Below, piece by piece: positions 33,921-39,088 of a DNA stretch of 64,000 bases; position 1 is the stretch's first letter, and the number at the start of each line of letters is the position of its first letter. Origin of the DNA: a virus; the IMG/VR virus record IMGVR_UViG_3300047440_000580, positions 1 through 64,000 of that record; one strand, given 5' to 3'. A model generated the notes under the pieces. It was given only the letters and a program-made list of their open reading frames with translations. It had not been told where the DNA came from and did not search any database. Made by a program: the position numbers and the translations under genes.

Positions 33921-34733
33921 CTATTCTTCTACGAGCTCCGAGAAATCCTCGGGCTTGGCATTCTTCGCGTCTTCGCAGCTCTTCATGAGCTCCTTCTCCT
34001 TCTCGTCGCGACGATTGGGAGACCAGAAGAAGCAGAGCTCGTTGAAGAGTCCGTAGAGGAACTCGCCGAGCTCGTAGGTGACGCGGACGTCCGTGTTCTC
34101 GTAGCCGTCCGTCGTCCTGTCCGAGACCCAACTGAGCCCGCGCTCAAACTTCTTGGAGCCCTTCCGCTTGAAGCCCATCTTCTTGGGCTTCTGCTTCTTC
34201 CACTTGTGCTTGCACAGCACCACGGTCTGCTTCATCGTGAGAGGCAGGTTGAGCAGGTAGGCCCAGGGCGTGAATTCGATCGCGTAGGAGTTTCCACGCT
34301 TCTCCAAGGGTACGTCCTCGCATCCTTCCTCCCAGTATGCTCCGATTCCGTGAGCAGAGACCGTATGGTCCTGCATGTCCCATTTCTCGATGTCGTCGTA
34401 GTTCGACATCTCGTAGTACTTGTAGACTTCGATCGCCGTCAGCTTCGACTTGCGGTCGGGGTCGCGCTTGGCCACCACGTTCTCGTCCTTGAGGTACTCG
34501 TCCAGGTTCGCGTGACAGAGCTTCGCGACCAGGTCCAGCACCAGCGGATCGAACTTCTTGAGGACGGCGACCAGATCCTTCAGCCGGACCTTGCCCTTGA
34601 TCTCCAGGCCGTGGTGCCAGGCTTCGAGGAAGAGGTGAGTCGTGGTGTTGATCTTCCACGTCTTGTACTTCTTCTTCTTGCCGTCCCACTCGCTGGCCCA
34701 GAACCCGTCCTTCTTGAGGATGACTTTGTCCAT
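33921..34733 (-). CDS. Unknown 270-residue protein within the tRNA array
   Basis: The protein is charged and mixed helix/strand with a Lys-rich middle (KKQKPKKMGFKRKGSKKFER) that could bind nucleic acid. No family is recognised. Its ATG follows directly on the CCA of tRNA-Arg (CCT), and the ribosome site AGGAG, five bases upstream, is the tRNA's own acceptor strand TAGGAGT. The tRNA-Gln gene begins four bases after its stop. Confidence 0.78.
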   Translation of the reverse strand: MDKVILKKDGFWASEWDGKKKKYKTWKINTTTHLFLEAWHHGLEIKGKVRLKDLVAVLKKFDPLVLDLVAKLCHANLDEYLKDENVVAKRDPDRKSKLTAIEVYKYYEMSNYDDIEKWDMQDHTVSAHGIGAYWEEGCEDVPLEKRGNSYAIEFTPWAYLLNLPLTMKQTVVLCKHKWKKQKPKKMGFKRKGSKKFERGLSWVSDRTTDGYENTDVRVTYELGEFLYGLFNELCFFWSPNRRDEKEKELMKSCEDAKNAKPEDFSELVEE

Positions 34734-34809
34734 TGGTACTCCTATCCAGAGTCGAACTGGAATCCCACCCTTAGGAGGGGCGTGCTCGGATCCATTGAGC
34801 TATAGGAGC
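34734..34809 (-). tRNA. tRNA-Arg (CCT)
   Basis: Acceptor GCTCCTA/TAGGAGT, anticodon loop CTCCTAA in a CGCCC/GGGTG stem, T-arm CCAGT/ACTGG-type, CCA encoded and immediately followed by the ATG of a CDS. Confidence 0.88.
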
Positions 34810-34821
34810 ATTATACCACAG
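34809..34821 (-). promoter_or_regulatory. Extended -10 motif abutting tRNA-Arg
   Basis: The minus strand reads CTGTGGTATAATG. The TATAAT ends one base before the tRNA, so a start at the normal distance would fall inside the acceptor stem and remove the tRNA 5' end, while leaving the CDS at 33921 intact. Confidence 0.55.
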
Positions 34822-34823
34822 AT

Positions 34824-35270
34824 TCATTTCTTTGTAACGGCAATCGCATACATTTCGCCGTTTGGCTTACGCCACCTGCGGAGAAGGCCTCTGATATCTA
34901 GTACGTGGATACCATTTTCCCGCTTGTTCTTTTTCGTCCGCTCGGAGTCCACGATCAAGAACCTGTCCCCGATCGTGCAGGCGATCACCGCCCAGTGGGT
35001 GTCCCCGTCGCAGGCCATGATGAGAGGGCATCCCTTGCCGAGGTACTTCTTCAGGGCCGCCTTGGCGTGGGTGGCCTTGGTCGTCTCGTACACCTCTGAA
35101 GTGTAGCCGAGGTGATCCAAGGCATTCAACACCCCTGCCTCCGTGGTGCCGTCGTCGTCCGTGCCGGCGAGCTGGCGTAGACGGTGTTCCCCGACATTCT
35201 TCCCGAAGAGCTTCAGGACGTTCCGGATGGACGCCGCCCCGCATGAGTTCTTCGTCTCCTGGAACCTCAT
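34824..35270 (-). CDS. C39-like cysteine peptidase
   Basis: The 148-residue protein starts with MRFQETKNSCGAASIRNVLK, where Cys10 fits the nucleophile of papain-like C39 peptidases, and has THWAVIACTIGDRFLIVDSE with the His and Asp of the triad. Such single-domain proteins process leader peptides in bacteriocin systems or act as phage host-takeover proteases. No ABC transporter is attached. It lies between tRNA-Arg genes. Confidence 0.8.
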   Translation of the reverse strand: MRFQETKNSCGAASIRNVLKLFGKNVGEHRLRQLAGTDDDGTTEAGVLNALDHLGYTSEVYETTKATHAKAALKKYLGKGCPLIMACDGDTHWAVIACTIGDRFLIVDSERTKKNKRENGIHVLDIRGLLRRWRKPNGEMYAIAVTKK

Positions 35271-35280
35271 ACGATAAATA

Positions 35281-35356
35281 TGGTCTCCTCGGAGGGATTC
35301 GAACCCCCACCCCTGGGCTTAGAAGTCCCGGATCTGGCCACTTGAATTACGAGGAG
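35281..35356 (-). tRNA. tRNA-Arg (TCT)
   Basis: Perfect acceptor CTCCTCG/CGAGGAG, anticodon loop CTTCTAA in a stem with mismatched end pairs, CCA encoded. Confidence 0.85.
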
Positions 35357-35357
35357 G

Positions 35358-35432
35358 TGGTGGAGCCACCGGGAATCGAACCCGGGTCTGAACCTTGCGA
35401 AGGTCCCGTTCTACCGCTGTCACTATGGCCCC
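35358..35432 (-). tRNA. tRNA-Ala (CGC)
   Basis: Acceptor GGGGCCA/TGGCTCC, anticodon loop TTCGCAA, T-arm CCGGG/CCCGG, CCA encoded. Its 5' end overlaps the last ten bases of the neighbouring CDS. Confidence 0.92.
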
Positions 35433-35668
35433 GTGAAGAACTCTTCGAACTTGTCCAGAACCAGACTTTCCGAGCGGTCGTACTTCTCGCAGAAACCGTC
35501 TTGGTGGACGCTGAGGAACCGCGTCTCTTTGTGCTTCGCGTGTTCGTAGGTGTTCTCGGCGCAGTAGCCGAAGTTCCCTAGGGGGAAGTCACCGTGTCGA
35601 CATGTTTTGCACGTAGGACTGATTCGGTACTTCAACTCCCGCAACACTTTCAGCTTGTTCTGGTCCAT
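35423..35668 (-). CDS. Small cysteine-rich protein in the tRNA array
   Basis: The 81-residue protein has four cysteines (CKTC near residue 20, C near 35, C near 60) that could bind a zinc or Fe-S centre. Its ATG shares a base with the CCA of tRNA-Val (CCATGG). No family is recognised. Confidence 0.68.
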   Translation of the reverse strand: MDQNKLKVLRELKYRISPTCKTCRHGDFPLGNFGYCAENTYEHAKHKETRFLSVHQDGFCEKYDRSESLVLDKFEEFFTGP

Positions 35669-36143
35669 GGTGTCCCCGGATGGAATCGAACCATCGTCTC
35701 CACCTTGTCACGGTGGTGTGCTCCCATTTTACCACGGGGACTTCTTTTTGTACAACGGTCATGATGATCGGCTCGAACCCGTTGTGCTTCAGGAGTCGCG
35801 CGGTCTTGATCGTCAGATCTACACATCCTCGCCAGATGCCTGGGTCGGACGCCTTCCTCTTGATCACCCAGCGTCTTCCGACGTTGGCGCCGTAGGGCCC
35901 GTGGTCGACCACCTTGGCCACTACCACCTTGCCTGTCCGGGGGTTTTCGAGCTTCACCCGGGTGCCGCAGGGGAGGTCCCTGTGGGCGATCCCGATGTCG
36001 TCCGGTCCGAGCTCTCTGTGGAGGCAGACTGCTTCGCCTCCCTTCAGTTCGTCGTCCTCCCATCCGAAGATCGATGCGTTGCACGGAGTCGGGGGAGGGG
36101 GCGCGCTCATGAAGAGAGCGATCAAAGCTGTCAGTAGATCCAC
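35589..36143 (-). CDS. RlpA-like double-psi beta-barrel protein with signal sequence
   Basis: From GTG 36143 the 184-residue product begins MDLLTALIALFMSAPPPPTP, a signal-peptide-like start, then has GEAVCLHRELGP, LPCGTRVKLENPRTGKVVVA and VDHGPYGANVGRRWVIKRKA (residues about 33-100), the DPBB core of RlpA/expansin-type cell-wall proteins. It probably acts in the periplasm on peptidoglycan, for example in lysis. The frame stays open through the whole tRNA-Val gene (35668-35741) and stops only at 35589, so its C-terminus is read from tRNA sequence and overlaps the next CDS. Confidence 0.72.
   Translation of the reverse strand: MDLLTALIALFMSAPPPPTPCNASIFGWEDDELKGGEAVCLHRELGPDDIGIAHRDLPCGTRVKLENPRTGKVVVAKVVDHGPYGANVGRRWVIKRKASDPGIWRGCVDLTIKTARLLKHNGFEPIIMTVVQKEVPVVKWEHTTVTRWRRWFDSIRGHHGPEQAESVAGVEVPNQSYVQNMSTR
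35668..35741 (-). tRNA. tRNA-Val (GAC)
   Basis: Perfect acceptor GTCCCCG/CGGGGAC, anticodon loop GTGACAA in CCACC/GGTGG, T-arm GATGG/CCATC, CCA encoded. The gene lies fully inside the open frame of the RlpA-like protein and its CCA overlaps the next ATG. Confidence 0.9.
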
Positions 36144-36169
36144 ATCGGACCAGCCTTTCTGCCTGAGAG

Positions 36170-36244
36170 TGGTGGAGCTAACGGGGGTCGAACCCGTAAT
36201 ACCGGTCTGCCGAACCAGCGTGTTCCCATTAGCACTATAGCCCC
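36170..36244 (-). tRNA. tRNA-Ala (GGC)
   Basis: Acceptor GGGGCTA/TAGCTCC, T-arm ACGGG/CCCGT, CCA encoded. The loop TCGGCAG has C rather than U at position 33, which is unusual. Confidence 0.82.
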
Positions 36245-36273
36245 ATTGTAACACGGAAACTTCTAAAAGTAAA

Positions 36274-36348
36274 TGGTGCCCTCCCACGGAACCGACCCGT
36301 GATCCCTGGGGTTTCAATCCAGTGCTCTTCCGATTGAGCTAAGAGGGC
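36274..36348 (-). tRNA. tRNA-Phe (GAA)
   Basis: Anticodon loop TTGAAAC in a CTGGA/CCCAG stem, acceptor AGAGGGC-type pairing, CCA encoded. The T-loop is GTCGGTT, off the TTCGANN consensus. Confidence 0.85.
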
Positions 36349-36357
36349 ATGATGAAG

Positions 36358-36433
36358 TGGTGACGCGTATGGGTTTTGATCCCATTCCTCCTGCTTGAAA
36401 GGCAGGCCACCTAGCCAGTAGTAAGAACGCGCC
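36358..36433 (-). tRNA. tRNA-Glu (TTC)
   Basis: Anticodon loop CTTTCAA in a perfect CCTGC/GCAGG stem, T-arm ATGGG/CCCAT, CCA encoded. Body closely matches the tRNA-Glu (CTC) at 31539. Confidence 0.9.
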
Positions 36434-36434
36434 G

Positions 36435-36512
36435 TGGCCCCACGTACGGGAATCGAACCCGTCTTCCTCTTCCGTGACAGGGAAGTGCCGCCTGCCAGGC
36501 GGCTCACATGGG
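36435..36512 (-). tRNA. tRNA-Asp (GTC)
   Basis: Anticodon loop CTGTCAC in a perfect CTTCC/GGAAG stem, T-arm ACGGG/CCCGT, CCA encoded. The D-arm is a six-pair stem GCCGCC/GGCGGC with a short loop TGGCA. Confidence 0.86.
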
Positions 36513-36518
36513 AAATCT

Positions 36519-36617
36519 TGGTACCCCCGTAGGGAATCGAACCCTAGTCGTCACGCTTAAAAGGCGTGCTTCCGTCGCTGCCCTTAGGTGAGCAGGCCGT
36601 ATCCATCGGGCGGGGGC
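36519..36617 (-). tRNA. tRNA-Lys (TTT) with oversized D region
   Basis: Acceptor GCCCCCG/CGGGGGT, anticodon loop CTTTTAA in a perfect CACGC/GCGTG stem, normal T-arm and CCA. The D region is about 42 bases instead of about 18 and contains its own CTGC/GCAG stem, so there may be an insertion. Confidence 0.75.
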
Positions 36618-36618
36618 A

Positions 36619-36708
36619 TGGTACACGCGCTAGGGATCGAACCTAGTCTGAGCCGGTAATCTGCCGGAAAGGATCTATAAGGTCCCTCTGACTCCAAGTC
36701 TCGCGTGC
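36619..36708 (-). tRNA. TAT-anticodon tRNA with long variable arm (Ile-type anticodon)
   Basis: Acceptor GCACGCG/CGCGTGT with encoded CCA, T-arm CTAGG/CCTAG. The anticodon loop centres on TAT and the variable arm is a CCGG/CCGG hairpin. Long variable arms belong to Leu, Ser and Tyr tRNAs, so a TAT (Ile, codon ATA) reading on this body is odd. Confidence 0.65.
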
Positions 36709-36709
36709 G

Positions 36710-36785
36710 TGGTGAACCAGGTGGGGGTCGAACCCACAGCCAATGGATTAAGAATCCACTGCTCTGCCAGTTGAGCTTCTGGTCC
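36710..36785 (-). tRNA. tRNA-Lys (CTT)
   Basis: Anticodon loop TTCTTAA in a GTGGA/TCCAT stem, T-arm GTGGG/CCCAC, acceptor GGACCAG/CTGGTTC, CCA encoded. Confidence 0.9.
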
Positions 36786-36788
36786 AAA

Positions 36789-36871
36789 TGGTCCCCCGAC
36801 TGGGAATCGAACCCAGATCACACGGCTTAAGAGGCCGGTCGATGTGCCGTTAGGCTTCCAATCATCGGGCC
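36789..36871 (-). tRNA. Second Lys (CTT)-like tRNA with long D region
   Basis: Anticodon loop CTCTTAA, perfect T-arm CTGGG/CCCAG and encoded CCA. The last two acceptor pairs do not match and the D region is about 26 bases. Confidence 0.62.
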
Positions 36872-36879
36872 AGGGGATG

Positions 36880-36958
36880 TGGCGTATCCTCTAGGAATCG
36901 AACCTAGCTTGACGTGAGTTAACAGCTCACCGCAATCAACCAGACATGCCAAGGATAC
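36880..36958 (-). tRNA. tRNA-Asn (GTT), first copy
   Basis: Perfect acceptor GTATCCT/AGGATAC, anticodon loop CTGTTAA in GTGAG/CTCAC, CCA encoded. Confidence 0.92.
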
Positions 36959-36962
36959 AAAG

Positions 36963-37038
36963 TGGCTCCAGGGGCAGGCTTCGAACCCGCATCTTCTCCA
37001 TTAACAGTGGAGCGGCTTACCAGTTAGCCTACCTTGGA
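36963..37038 (-). tRNA. tRNA-Asn (GTT), second copy
   Basis: Anticodon loop CTGTTAA in a perfect CTCCA/TGGAG stem, T-loop TTCGAAG, acceptor TCCAAGG/CCCTGGA, CCA encoded. Same specificity as the previous gene, different body. Confidence 0.88.
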
Positions 37039-37039
37039 A

Positions 37040-37117
37040 TGGTACCCCAGACGGGATTCGAACCCGCACATCCTGCGGTCTGAACGCAGTGACTCCTACC
37101 AATTGGTCTACCGGGGC
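37040..37117 (-). tRNA. tRNA with Leu (CAG) anticodon on a short-variable-loop body
   Basis: Anticodon loop TTCAGAC in a perfect CTGCG/CGCAG stem, encoded CCA and a D-loop with AATTGG. The variable loop is only five bases, whereas bacterial leucine tRNAs have a long arm. Confidence 0.82.
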
Positions 37118-37201
37118 AAATGCAGGGGCGTGCTACACATCATACACCAACTCGTGCATAGAGGTCACGAGTCCTGGGTCGGTCCAGGTTCTCCCCTTCT
37201 G

Positions 37202-37276
37202 TGCTCTTGATGAGATTCGAACTCACACCTGTCAGCCTTCTCAGGACTGTGCCTCTACCAATTGGGCTACAAGAGC
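37202..37276 (-). tRNA. tRNA with Leu (GAG) anticodon on a short-variable-loop body, no CCA
   Basis: Perfect acceptor GCTCTTG/CAAGAGC, anticodon loop CTGAGAA in CAGTC/GGCTG, T-loop TTCGAAT. Variable loop about six bases; 3' end A-CAG. The 84 bases upstream of it in the plus map (37118-37201) hold three hairpins but no tRNA that I can fold with confidence. Confidence 0.8.
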
Positions 37277-37315
37277 GTCGCCGGTGTTTTAGCTGCTTTA
37301 CCGGTAGCAGTATAG

Positions 37316-37394
37316 TGGTACACCCGGCGGGATTCGAACCCACACTGTTCCTGATTCGTAGTCAGGTGGCCTATCCAGTTGGCCGGACGGGTGC
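37316..37394 (-). tRNA. tRNA-Arg (ACG)
   Basis: Anticodon loop CTACGAA in a perfect CCTGA/TCAGG stem, acceptor GCACCCG/CGGGTGT, CCA encoded. Confidence 0.9.
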
Positions 37395-37395
37395 A

Positions 37396-37473
37396 TGGTG
37401 TCCCTGGCGAGATTCGAACTCGCACTGATCCACCTTCGGAGGGTGGTGGCCTATCCAGTTGGCCGACAGGGAC
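37396..37473 (-). tRNA. tRNA-Arg (CCG)
   Basis: Perfect acceptor GTCCCTG/CAGGGAC, anticodon loop CTCCGAA in CCACC/GGTGG, T-arm GCGAG/CTCGC, CCA encoded. It ends six bases from the RNase P RNA. Confidence 0.92.
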
Positions 37474-37478
37474 AAATT

Positions 37479-37760
37479 GAAGTGGAACGTAAGCGGGGTT
37501 CTGTTCAAGAACGATCATTCGTCTGGGATGACTGTCACCAGTCACCTCTAGCTCTCAACCCGTCAGCATCGGCCGGACCAGCCCCTGACTGCTCGAGATT
37601 GCTCCAGATGGACTCCCCCGTTTCAGCCGAGCATTACCTCGGTTCGTCTCTGTTGAGAGTATCTCCAGGTCACCCCGGACCAGTCGTTAGCTGGCATCCT
37701 GTCCTATGGAGCCCCGACTTTCCTCTGGTTTGCGAAGCCAGCGATCGTTGCATCCACTTC
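37479..37760 (-). ncRNA. rnpB: RNase P RNA (bacterial type), phage-encoded
   Basis: All five conserved blocks of bacterial RNase P RNA are present in order. P1 is a perfect GAAGTGGA/TCCACTTC stem at the two ends. CR-I is GAGGAAAGTCGGGGCTCC (37708-37725), CR-II ACAGAGACGAACCGAGG (37637-37653), CR-III GGAGTCCATCTGGAGCAATC (37597-37616), CR-IV AGACGAATGA (37515-37524) and CR-V ACAGAACCCCGCTTA (37490-37504). In P4 the usual GTCCGGG/CCCGG pair is changed to GTCGGGG/CCCCG on both sides, a compensated change that argues for a functional helix. A TGGTCC motif (37575-37580) sits in a P15-like loop and could pair with tRNA CCA ends. Length is 282 bases, at the short end for type A. It lies among tRNA genes it would process. 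Confidence 0.94.
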
Positions 37761-37766
37761 AAAACT

Positions 37767-37840
37767 TGGTAGTCCCTGAGGGAGTTGAACCCACGTAGAC
37801 GGTTTGTAGGACCGCCACTCTACCGTTGAGTTAAGGGACC
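37767..37840 (-). tRNA. tRNA-Val (TAC)
   Basis: Anticodon loop CCTACAA in a GCGGT/ACCGT stem (C at position 33), T-loop TTCAACT, acceptor GGTCCCT/AGGGACT, CCA encoded. It starts six bases downstream of the RNase P RNA. Confidence 0.84.
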
Positions 37841-37847
37841 GAAAAAA

Positions 37848-37942
37848 TGCAGGTTGGCTCGCCGTCGACGTTGTCCCGAAGGAGACGGTAGAGCGGATTA
37901 CCCGGATGCTCTGCATCCCAGACTCACGAGGTCTGACCTGCA
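37848..37942 (-). ncRNA. 95-nt structured RNA with four helices and a U-tract
   Basis: The ends form a perfect seven-pair stem TGCAGGT/ACCTGCA followed by T6. Inside are CAGAC-CTCGTGA-GTCTG (five pairs, seven-base loop, like a T-arm), GGATGC-AGA-GCATCC, and a long arm GCTC/GAGC with CCGTC/GACGG and a TCC-TTCG-GGA tetraloop hairpin. The helix order resembles a rearranged cloverleaf like the permuted tRNA nearby, but no TTCGA or anticodon is seen. Function unknown. Confidence 0.7.
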
Positions 37943-37945
37943 AAT

Positions 37946-38019
37946 TGGTACGCCATGAAGGAATCGAACCCTCGTCACCCGGTAATCGGCCAGGCGCACT
38001 ACCATTGTGCTAACGGCGC
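37946..38019 (-). tRNA. tRNA-Ile (GAT)
   Basis: Anticodon loop CCGATTA in a CCTGG/CCGGG stem; positions 33 and 37 are C and T, both unusual. Acceptor and T-arm pair with G-T wobbles and CCA is encoded. Confidence 0.78.
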
Positions 38020-38033
38020 ATGAGAGAAAAGAC

Positions 38034-38104
38034 GGCCGGCGTCCTTCCGCTAGACTACCAGGGACCGAGGTCCCCGGGCGGGATTCGAACCCGCGTTTCC
38101 GGCC
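38034..38104 (-). tRNA. Circularly permuted tRNA (3' half before 5' half)
   Basis: On the transcript the 3' half comes first: anticodon-stem strand GGCCGG, variable AAAC, T-arm GCGGG TTCGAAT CCCGC, acceptor strand CCGGGGA, then a short linker, then the 5' half: acceptor strand TCCCTGG, D-arm TAGTCTAGCGGAAGGAC and anticodon-stem strand CCGGCC. The two acceptor strands pair over seven bases and the two anticodon-stem strands over six, so the halves belong together. The break lies in the anticodon loop. The body resembles Glu tRNAs. The anticodon is not resolvable without knowing the join; flanking bases are CTG before and GTC after. Both neighbours are intact tRNAs. Confidence 0.75.
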
Positions 38105-38107
38105 CAG

Positions 38108-38181
38108 TGCTTGCAGAGAGATTCGAACTCTCAGGAAGGTAGGTTTGAGCTACCTATGTCTACCTGTTGCATCATGCAAGC
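38108..38181 (-). tRNA. tRNA with Leu (CAA) anticodon on a short-variable-loop body, no CCA
   Basis: Perfect acceptor GCTTGCA/TGCAAGC, perfect anticodon stem GGTAG/CTACC with loop CTCAAAC, T-arm GAGAG/CTCTC. Variable loop five bases; 3' end A-CTG. Confidence 0.82.
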
Positions 38182-38262
38182 GATGCGAATACCCGGCCCC
38201 AACCCGTCGCCGGTATTCTGACAGTCCCCACCCTAGACTGTCTTGCCCAGTGCTGAGGAAAT
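38182..38262 (-). other. 81-base spacer with two perfect hairpins
   Basis: It contains GACAGTC/GACTGTC and GAATACC/GGTATTC, each seven pairs. No T-arm or anticodon arm is visible, so it is either a processing spacer or a small RNA. Confidence 0.4.
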
Positions 38263-38334
38263 TGGCATGTGCTGTAGGAATCGAACCCACTCCTGGAGTT
38301 TTGGAGACTCTTTGGACACCATGTCCTAGCACAT
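38263..38334 (-). tRNA. tRNA-Trp (CCA)
   Basis: Perfect acceptor ATGTGCT/AGCACAT, anticodon loop CTCCAAA, CCA encoded. Confidence 0.88.
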
Positions 38335-38335
38335 A

Positions 38336-38411
38336 TGGGGTGATCGACGGGGTTCGAACCCGCGCTACGTGATCCACAATCACGCGTGCTTCCTGTTACA
38401 CTACGAACACC
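38336..38411 (-). tRNA. tRNA-His (GTG)
   Basis: Perfect anticodon stem CGTGA/TCACG with loop TTGTGGA, C73 opposite an encoded G at -1, and CCA encoded. One acceptor mismatch. Confidence 0.87.
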
Positions 38412-38414
38412 ATA

Positions 38415-38500
38415 TGGTGCGCGGGCTGAGAGTCGAACTCAGCTGCCACGAGGGAACCGGTTTACAGCCGGCCCAGGGAACCGTCCCTGTCGTCCCGCGC
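38415..38500 (-). tRNA. tRNA-Tyr (GTA)
   Basis: Perfect acceptor GCGCGGG/CCCGCGC, anticodon loop CTGTAAA, long variable arm as in bacterial Tyr tRNAs, CCA encoded. A GCGGCC-TTCG-GGCCGC hairpin lies just upstream at 38505-38520. Confidence 0.9.
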
Positions 38501-38557
38501 ATATGCGGCCCGAAGGCCGCTTCATCGTCAACTATTCGATTGTCAAGTACTGCTCAG

Positions 38558-38628
38558 TGGAGCCGACGGGAATCGAACCCGCCACGGTCTGCTTGCAAGG
38601 CAGTCCTGTCACCTTGAATCTCGACCCC
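38558..38628 (-). tRNA. tRNA-Ala (TGC), no encoded CCA
   Basis: Anticodon loop CTTGCAA in a CTGC/GCAG stem, acceptor GGGGTCG/CGGCTCC with wobble pairs, T-loop TTCGATT. 3' end A-CTG. Confidence 0.83.
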
Positions 38629-38641
38629 AAGAAACCAAATC

Positions 38642-38732
38642 TGGCGGAAGAAGGAGGTCTCGATCCCCAGCCGACTCACGCCGACCACACCGCTTTCGAA
38701 ACGGGTCCCAGTCCAAACCGGGTTCTTCTTCC
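38642..38732 (-). tRNA. tRNA-Ser (CGA)
   Basis: Perfect acceptor GGAAGAA/TTCTTCC, anticodon loop TTCGAAA, long variable arm, CCA encoded. Confidence 0.88.
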
Positions 38733-38734
38733 AG

Positions 38735-38822
38735 TGGCGGAGAGAGGAGGTATCGATCCCCAGGCGCTTTCACGCTCGAGCCGCCTTCCAAGCGGTCCCG
38801 GTCCCTGACCGGTTCTCTCTCC
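38735..38822 (-). tRNA. tRNA-Ser (GGA)
   Basis: Perfect acceptor GGAGAGA/TCTCTCC, anticodon loop TTGGAAG in CCGC/GCGG, long variable arm, CCA encoded. Body close to the neighbouring Ser tRNA. Confidence 0.88.
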
Positions 38823-38823
38823 G

Positions 38824-38909
38824 TGGCGGAGGGCGGAGGATTCGAACCCCTGCCTGACGGTACCATCCCGGTGTTCAAAGCCGGTCGCAGTCCAACTGCG
38901 GCACCCTCC
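38824..38909 (-). tRNA. tRNA-Ser (TGA)
   Basis: Acceptor GGAGGGT/GCCCTCC, anticodon loop TTTGAAC in a CCGG/CCGG stem, long variable arm, CCA encoded. Fourth Ser isoacceptor in the array. Confidence 0.88.
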
Positions 38910-38914
38910 GTTTT

Positions 38915-39088
38915 TTATTCTCCGATCACCCCCTTCGCTTCATCATCCAGCGGCAGCAGTCTGTCCCGGTGCCGCGCCATCTTTCGTTTTCCGTCCGTGA
39001 CGATGAAGAGTCCGGTCGAGGTCGGTCCACTGAGGATCTCGACCTCGATGTTCCCTTCATCATCCACCCCGAAGGTTAGGGCCTTCAT
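38915..39088 (-). CDS. Small unknown protein at the array's upstream end
   Basis: The 57-residue protein starts at ATG 39088 in an ATGA overlap, with GAGG five bases upstream. It is a small beta-type protein (MKALTFGVDDEGNIEVEIL). No family is recognised. Confidence 0.65.
   Translation of the reverse strand: MKALTFGVDDEGNIEVEILSGPTSTGLFIVTDGKRKMARHRDRLLPLDDEAKGVIGE

Noticed and set aside
37118-37201. Cloverleaf-like spacer before tRNA-Leu (GAG)
   Set aside because: GGGG/CCCC ends and two hairpins are present, but there is no T-loop and the 3' end is GCA, so it is not called.
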